This document shows positions 59,181-64,000 of a stretch of DNA of 64,000 nt, one piece after another. Every line of letters starts with the position of its first letter. The first letter of the stretch is position 1. The stretch comes from Streptomyces lacrimifluminis (GTDB lineage: Bacteria; Actinomycetota; Actinomycetes; Streptomycetales; Streptomycetaceae), in contig NZ_BMMU01000025.1 of assembly GCF_014646095.1 (NCBI RefSeq), forward strand, positions 7,210-71,209. Direction: 5' to 3'. The notes below the pieces were generated by a model that saw nothing but the letters and a program-made list of their open reading frames with translations, searched no databases and was not told the DNA's origin. A program made the translations under genes and the position numbers.

Positions 59181-61136
59181 TCACTTGGGCATGAGCGAAC
59201 CGACGGCCCCCTGGATCGAGCCGACCGCGTGCACCGCCGAGACGACGACCGGCTCCATCGCGCCCAGCGGCTGCGGCGGAAGGACGGCCGCCGGAACGGG
59301 CGCGGACTCCTCCTGGCTGCCGTCGTCCGTGACATACCGGGTCTCGAACTGCTGCTCAGAAGTGGTCTCGGGGGAGGGCGTTGGTGACCCACCGGGTCCC
59401 GAAGTCCCTTCTCCCGTATCGTGCTTGGGCCCCTGCTGCGTACCTCCCGGGCCGCCCTGGCCCTTCTCCTTCGGCTTCTGCCCGGGCTCCCCGCCCGTGG
59501 CACCCCCGCTCTCCCGCGGGTCACCGCCCCTGGCGGAGTCGTCGGACGCGGAGGGCTGGGAGACGAACATCCAGGTCTCTCCCGCCGCCCCGGACCTCGT
59601 CCTGACCACCACGTCTGCGCCGGCGCGCAGGGAGACGGGCACGACGGCCAGTTCCTCGCGCCAGCGGGGCAGCAGCTCGCCCTGGACCGTGACGTCGTAA
59701 CGGACATTGTCGGCGGTGGACCCGACACAACCGGCGAGGACGACGTTTCCGTCGCCGGCGCGCGAGTCGAGGCACAGACTCGGGTCGGCGAGGCTGCGCA
59801 GGAGGCCGTCGTACTCGTACGACCACTGCTGGGTCTCGGCGGACGAGCACACGGCCAGCCGGACCCCGGCACCGGCCACGATCCGGTCGCCCCGGACGTC
59901 CAGGCACAGGCCCGTGACGACGTGGCGCAGCCAGCCGCGTTGCGAAACCCCGGGATAGGCGGCAGGGGTGGCCGACGACGAACCGTCCGCCTGCGACGGG
60001 GGGACCGACCCGCGGTCGGCGGGGTCCGGGGAGGCGGTGTCCGGGGCGGCCGAGTAGCCGCTCGCCGTGCCCCAGGTGGCCGTCGGCACGGTGCTCTCGT
60101 TCGACCAGGTCCGGGCGCCGAGCACGCTCGCGAGCAGCGCGACGGACATGACCCCGACTCCGACAGCCACGGCCCGCCTGCGCCTTCCCGGGAGGACGAA
60201 CCGTTCGTCGGGCAGCGGGAGATGGGCCAGGAGCCGATGACGGCCACCGGCGCGTCCGCCGCCCCGGCCGGCCGGGCCGCGGGGAGAGGCGCCCTGGCCG
60301 CCGCGCCCCGGGCGGGAGTCGAGATAGCGGCGCGCTCCCCAGCCGAGCACCGCCTCGGCGAGGAGAGTGCCGAGTTCGCCTTCGAAATAGCTGAGTTGCT
60401 CGGCGGCGTGCCGGCAGTGAGGGCACGTCAGCAGATGCTGCTCGACATCGGGCAGCAGACCGCCGCCGCGTCGGATCGAGACATCGAGGAGGCGGTTGTA
60501 GAAGCGGCATTCATTGGTCGGCGCGAGTTCGCGATGGGCACGCACACACATGGAACGGAATTGCTCGCGCGCCTGCTCCAGCGCTGCCGAAGCGCTTGCG
60601 GAGTCCACTCCCAGCAGAGCGGCCGTTGCGGAAATGGGCTCCGCCTCGGCCTCGGTGTGCCAGAGCAGGCACTGGGCCGCTCTCGGCAGGGCGCGGAATG
60701 ACCGCTCGGCCAGTTGCCGCTTTTCGGATGTCCTGGCCCTCGCCGCGCGTAGACCACGCGCACCGATGGGTTTGCGGAGTTCCGGAAGCACCACGGAAAT
60801 ACCGTCTTCGGCGGACCACTCCCTGACGGTTTCCCGTACCGCCACGAGGAGTTGGGGCCGCAGCGCCTGATTCGACTCACTGCGCTCCAGCCTCCCGAAC
60901 ACCCGGTGAAAGGCCGACGTTGCCGCCATGGTGGCGAGGTCTCCCTCGGCCGCGAGACAGATGGCCGCGTAGTCGTACGTCGACTGCCAGTGCCGCGCCA
61001 GCAGCATTGCGACGGCGTACGCGCTCTCGCCCTCCACACGCCCGCGCAGTTGCGCCGCGAGGTTCATGTCGGATTCGGCCGGGGTCGCGCCAGGACGAGG
61101 GGGGTAGGGCGGACGCGGTGGGTGAGGGGATTGCAC
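59181..61136 (-). CDS. fusion of sigma-factor-like region, zinc finger, transmembrane helix and ricin lectin
   Basis: 651 residues, from GTG 61136 with GGAAGGAA upstream. Residues ~24-205 look like an ECF-type sigma region (YDYAAICLAAEGDLATMAAT, RSFRALPRAAQCLLWHTEAE, ISATAALLGVDSASASAALE). HLLTCPHC at 234-241 is the H-x3-C-x2-C motif of anti-sigma zinc fingers. A basic stretch and one transmembrane helix (321-341) follow. Outside, residues ~400-515 form a ricin B-type lectin with QQW (436-438) and paired cysteines. A Pro/Gly/Ser tail ends the protein. It may couple carbohydrate sensing outside to a sigma/anti-sigma-like inside domain. ATG at 61067 is an alternative. Confidence 0.75.
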   Translation of the reverse strand: MQSPHPPRPPYPPRPGATPAESDMNLAAQLRGRVEGESAYAVAMLLARHWQSTYDYAAICLAAEGDLATMAATSAFHRVFGRLERSESNQALRPQLLVAVRETVREWSAEDGISVVLPELRKPIGARGLRAARARTSEKRQLAERSFRALPRAAQCLLWHTEAEAEPISATAALLGVDSASASAALEQAREQFRSMCVRAHRELAPTNECRFYNRLLDVSIRRGGGLLPDVEQHLLTCPHCRHAAEQLSYFEGELGTLLAEAVLGWGARRYLDSRPGRGGQGASPRGPAGRGGGRAGGRHRLLAHLPLPDERFVLPGRRRRAVAVGVGVMSVALLASVLGARTWSNESTVPTATWGTASGYSAAPDTASPDPADRGSVPPSQADGSSSATPAAYPGVSQRGWLRHVVTGLCLDVRGDRIVAGAGVRLAVCSSAETQQWSYEYDGLLRSLADPSLCLDSRAGDGNVVLAGCVGSTADNVRYDVTVQGELLPRWREELAVVPVSLRAGADVVVRTRSGAAGETWMFVSQPSASDDSARGGDPRESGGATGGEPGQKPKEKGQGGPGGTQQGPKHDTGEGTSGPGGSPTPSPETTSEQQFETRYVTDDGSQEESAPVPAAVLPPQPLGAMEPVVVSAVHAVGSIQGAVGSLMPK

Positions 61137-61634
61137 AGAACCAATTCCTTCCAAGCCGCAGGACGGCACGAGCGAATTGCACATCCACGGGAAAGAGGTG
61201 CTTGATTGGTGCGTACCTACGACTCGTCAGCTGTGGGACTTCGGGTCGACCGGCACGGAATCCCGAGCGGGAAAAGGGGGTCCGACCTCCGCCCCCGCGC
61301 GAGTTGGCTCACACTCGCACACACGTCTCACCATAAACAAGCAGTGCGAGTGACCAAAGTTCAAAACGAAGAGAATTCAGATGTGTTACCGGCGGTATCC
61401 GCACCGGCATTCGAAATTGCACCCCGGTTGCCCGCCGAGTTGTGTGCATGAGCACTCGGATGGCACACACAATCTTCAACTTCTGGCCTCGCGGGGACGG
61501 TATGAGGCGCAGGGCGCCGAGAGCGTCGCCGCGCGCCGCCCGGTTGGGGTACCCAGGTCCAACCAGCGGACGCCCAACAGAAGTTGACCACCGACACCGT
61601 CCGCGACAGCCTGATCGCGGCCCGAAAACACCGA
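61137..61634. other. intergenic region upstream of the lectin-fusion gene
   Basis: About 500 bases without a supported gene. An AT-rich patch at 61330-61390 may hold the promoter of the minus-strand fusion gene: TTGGTC and TATGGT on the minus strand are 16 bases apart. That would leave a leader of nearly 200 bases. The small frames here have no ribosome site and no known product. Confidence 0.35.
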
Positions 61635-61663
61635 GACCCGGCAGGTCCGTGACCTGCCGGGTC
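61635..61663 (-). terminator. terminator of the hotdog thioesterase gene
   Basis: Perfect 13-bp arms GACCCGGCAGGTC (61635-61647) and GACCTGCCGGGTC (61651-61663), loop CGT. On the minus strand it is followed by TCGGTGTTTTC, a T-rich tail, 40 bases after the stop codon. Confidence 0.85.
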
Positions 61664-61704
61664 GCTGTGGCTCCGGGGAGCCGGTGAACTGTCGTGGGAG
61701 ACCT

Positions 61705-62157
61705 TCAGCTGTTCGGGCGAAGGGTCCAGATGACGGTCATCTCACCGGTGACGGCCCCGTCCTCGCGCTGGATGGCGACGGTCACCGGGAACTCGGGACG
61801 CTTGCCCTCGTCGAGTTCGGCGACGACCTCGGCGGCTGGGCGCCCGAGGGTCGCGATGGCCTTGACGGGGCCGAGCGCGATCTTCTTGAACGCGATCTCG
61901 GCGGTGACGGGCAGCGGTACGGCGCGGGAGAGCTGGTCACCGAAGGCCGCGAGGACGACAGCCCCACTGGCCGACTCCCCGAGCGTGAACATGGCGCCGG
62001 CGTGCGGTCCGCCGACGTGGTTGCGGTACTCGCCCTGGTCCGGCAGAGCCAGTACGGCCTTCTCCGGAGTGGTCTCCAGGTACTCGAGGTTCAGCGTGCG
62101 AACCATCGGCACCGTGGCGGTGAGAAGTTCGCCGATCGACATCTGCTCTGCGCTCAT
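61705..62157 (-). CDS. hotdog-fold thioesterase (DUF4442/PaaI-like)
   Basis: A 150-residue hotdog protein. The central helix region HVGGPHAGAMFTLGESASGA and the strands VPLPVTAEIAFKKIALGP and VVAELDEGKRPEFPVTVAIQ fit acyl-CoA thioesterases. The conserved NHVGGPHAGAM segment carries the likely active-site residues. The substrate acyl-CoA is unknown. Start ATG 62157; single gene with a clean terminator. Confidence 0.85.
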   Translation of the reverse strand: MSAEQMSIGELLTATVPMVRTLNLEYLETTPEKAVLALPDQGEYRNHVGGPHAGAMFTLGESASGAVVLAAFGDQLSRAVPLPVTAEIAFKKIALGPVKAIATLGRPAAEVVAELDEGKRPEFPVTVAIQREDGAVTGEMTVIWTLRPNS

Positions 62158-62228
62158 GACCGTATGTTACCCACGAGTAGCCACTTCTGGCCAGACGCGG
62201 CGCGTCAACCGCCGTATCGTTACCGGCC

Positions 62229-63320
62229 ATGTGGCCAGAACAGCAGCCGCCCGGGGGCGAGCAGAACCCGCAGGACCCGCAGGTCCCGCCGCACAATCCC
62301 TACCAGCAGCCGGGCTATCAGCAACCGAACCCGTACCAGCAGCCCGGATACCAGCAGACGGGGTATCCGCAGCCCAACCCCCATCCCCAACCGCCGCAGC
62401 ATCAGCCGCAGCCGGGGTGGGGCGCTCCGACGCCGACGGGTGCGCCGCAGCCCCCGCCGGGCGGAGGCGGAGGAGGGAACCGGACGAAGATCACCGCGAT
62501 CGTCGCGGCGACCGCTGTCGTGATCACGGCCGGGGTCACCGGTTTCCTCGTCCTGGGCGGCGACAAGGACAAGGAAGCGGGCTCGGGCAAGAAGGACAAG
62601 CAGTCGAGCCCGTCCACGCCCGCGTCCGCATCCGCCGACCCGAGCACCTCGGCTTCCGCCTCCGCGTCCGCGCCGGCCTCGGACGACAACCCGCGGGACT
62701 CCCAGGCCGAGCAGCCGACCGTCGCCGGCTGGAAGGTGGTCGTGAATCCGAAGTGGGGCACCGCCTTCGACGTCCCGGCGGACTGGGAGGTGGAGACGCC
62801 GGGCATGCTGATCGGCTTCGAGGACAACGACGCCAAGGCCGGCGCCAAGCCGCTCATCACCATGTCGGCGCCCGCGTACTACAAGTCGAAGTGGTGCGTG
62901 TCGGACGACGACAAGGACGGCCGTACATCGGACACCGCACTCGCGGCCGTGGGCACCAAGGGCGCGAGCGGCGCGAAGAACGCCGACGAGGTCGCCGTGA
63001 ACCAGGTCCCCTGGTGGGTCTACGGCGGCTACACGCAGCCGGACAAGAAGAGCCTCGTCTTCGACGAGAAGGCGACGCCGTACACGACGAAGTCCGGCAT
63101 CAAGGGCAGTCTCGCCCGGGCCCACTCGAAGAACACGCCCCAGAAGGGCAAGTGCACGAGCGACGGCAAGGCCTTCACGTTCGGCTTCAAGAACTCGGTC
63201 GGGGACTACGTGGCGTGGAGCCTGTACGGCGCCACCGGTGTCCCCGAGGAGGTTTCCGAGAAGACGATCATGAAGATCCTGAGCACGGTACGACTGCACG
63301 GGGACCCGACGGGGGCGTGA
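62229..63320 (+). CDS. Pro/Gln-rich single-pass membrane protein
   Basis: A 363-residue protein. Residues 1-80 are a low-complexity Pro/Gln/Tyr/Asn region with PYQQPGYQQPN repeats, cytoplasmic and disordered. One transmembrane helix (about 88-110: IVAATAVVITAGVTGFLVLG) is followed by a Lys/Ser/Ala-rich linker and an extracellular domain of ~190 residues (VAGWKVVVNPKWGTAFDVPA, SAPAYYKSKWCVS, WWVYGGYTQPDKKSLVF). Actinomycetes carry many such proteins of unknown function. Start ATG 62229. It stands alone. Confidence 0.85.
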   Translation: MWPEQQPPGGEQNPQDPQVPPHNPYQQPGYQQPNPYQQPGYQQTGYPQPNPHPQPPQHQPQPGWGAPTPTGAPQPPPGGGGGGNRTKITAIVAATAVVITAGVTGFLVLGGDKDKEAGSGKKDKQSSPSTPASASADPSTSASASASAPASDDNPRDSQAEQPTVAGWKVVVNPKWGTAFDVPADWEVETPGMLIGFEDNDAKAGAKPLITMSAPAYYKSKWCVSDDDKDGRTSDTALAAVGTKGASGAKNADEVAVNQVPWWVYGGYTQPDKKSLVFDEKATPYTTKSGIKGSLARAHSKNTPQKGKCTSDGKAFTFGFKNSVGDYVAWSLYGATGVPEEVSEKTIMKILSTVRLHGDPTGA

Positions 63321-63435
63321 GGACGGGCGGGGCGGAGCGCGGCGGAAGCAGGTGACCGGCTGAAACCGGCCGGTCCTGGTCCGGGCGGGTCGGAAATGGA
63401 TTGGCAAGTCGGCGGTGGGCCGCGATAGTCGCCCG

Positions 63436-64000
63436 GTGACCTCCGCCGACTCCCCCGCCGAACACCCGCGCCACCCCGCCTGGGCCGGCCGCAACTACAG
63501 GCTGCTGACCGCCGCGGCGGTCGTGACGAACCTCGGCAGCACCGGGGCGCTGATCGCCGCCGCGTTCGCCGTGCTGGACGCGGGCGGCGACGCCGGTGAC
63601 GTGGGTCTCGTGGCGGCGGCGCGGACGTTGCCGTTGGTGCTGTTCCTGCTGATCGGCGGTGTGATCGCCGACCGGCTCCCCCGGCATCATGTGATGGTCG
63701 CCGCCAACGCCCTCAACTGCCTGTCGCAGGCGGCGTTCGCGGTGCTCGTGCTGGCCGGGGAACCCCGGTTGTGGCAGATGATGCTCCTGACGGCGCTCGG
63801 CGGCACCGGACAGGCGTTCTTCGGCCCGGCTGCCGAGGGCATGCTGCTGTCCTCGGTCGAGGGAGACCATGCCGCCCGCGCCTTCGCGGTGTTCCGGATG
63901 GCGATGCAGAGCGCGGCGCTCGGCGGCGCGGCCGCCGGCGGCGCGATGGTCGCCGTCCTCGGGCCCGGCTGGGTCCTCGCGGTGGACGCGGTGGCGTTCG
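63436..64000 (+). CDS. MFS transporter, cut by the window end
   Basis: The first ~188 residues of a major facilitator superfamily transporter, starting GTG 63436. The first helix YRLLTAAAVVTNLGSTGAL is followed by AARTLPLVLFLLIGGVIADR (the motif A-like loop GGVIADRLPRHH), then further helices to the window end at 64000. It resembles multidrug or metabolite exporters. The 3' part lies outside, so substrate class and length are unknown. Confidence 0.85.
   Translation, partial: MTSADSPAEHPRHPAWAGRNYRLLTAAAVVTNLGSTGALIAAAFAVLDAGGDAGDVGLVAAARTLPLVLFLLIGGVIADRLPRHHVMVAANALNCLSQAAFAVLVLAGEPRLWQMMLLTALGGTGQAFFGPAAEGMLLSSVEGDHAARAFAVFRMAMQSAALGGAAAGGAMVAVLGPGWVLAVDAVAF

Noticed and set aside
61384..61687. 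Short plus-strand frames between the lectin-fusion gene and the thioesterase
   Set aside because: No ribosome site, Arg/Pro-rich composition, overlap with a terminator of the opposite strand and no recognisable product.

Overview
The window is a piece of actinomycete chromosome, almost certainly Streptomyces. GC is very high with G/C third positions, GTG/TTG starts are common, and the gene families are typical of the genus (Lrp, ROK and GntR regulators, HK-RR-ABC modules, LAL-type LuxR, ricin-lectin proteins, LAxTG-anchored proteins, DUF317). Four copies of a GC-rich intergenic repeat common in Streptomyces are present. I see no rRNA, tRNA, CRISPR array or complete insertion sequence.

Left part (1-22.3 kb), ordinary chromosome: purB with a tightly overlapping mug-type glycosylase; an ABC exporter divergent from a histidine kinase/response regulator pair; ROK and GntR regulators; an ECF41-type sigma factor divergent from an alpha/beta hydrolase; a Tat-exported PhoD phosphatase with a PHO-box-like site; an ACT-GNAT protein; a DUF885 metallopeptidase; an Imm21-type immunity protein next to an ATP-grasp protein; a rhodanese, an Lrp regulator and the SbcCD nuclease.

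Middle part (22.3-38.1 kb), an accessory and partly decayed stress/dormancy island. Intact genes: a SpoIIE-type phosphatase, a tandem universal stress protein (USP) with a P-type cation ATPase, phosphoketolase, a DevR-like response regulator and a Ser/Thr kinase with a beta-propeller. Broken genes: integrase tail, frameshifted MerR gene, two USP fragments, GAPDH tail, frameshifted GNAT gene, a DevS-like kinase with its centre deleted, a USP-HAD chimera, a gene with an amber stop, and a HipA-like fragment. A palindrome (GGGCCG-NN-CGGCCC) recurs upstream of several stress genes and near devR-like, which suggests one DevR/OsdR-type regulon.

Right part (38.2-64 kb): an RTX-repeat secreted protein, a large LAL regulator and a lipoprotein, two of which share a TGGGGG-N5-CCCCCA operator candidate; dienelactone hydrolase; a DUF317 pseudogene; YigZ; an APC permease; a SixA phosphatase coupled to a CysS-like protein without catalytic motifs; a CoA-binding protein; a sortase-anchored alginate-lyase-like enzyme; PobA; a YbaK editing domain; an XRE-cupin regulator divergent from an EamA transporter; two left-handed beta-helix proteins; DedA; a type-B carboxylesterase; an unusual sigma-like/zinc-finger/transmembrane/ricin-lectin fusion; a hotdog thioesterase; a Pro/Gln-rich membrane protein; and the start of an MFS transporter cut by the window edge.

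I judge the most novel items to be the island-wide palindrome together with its decayed regulon, the USP-HAD chimera, the sigma/lectin fusion and the LAL operator pair. Function calls rest on motif recognition by eye; no database search was run.
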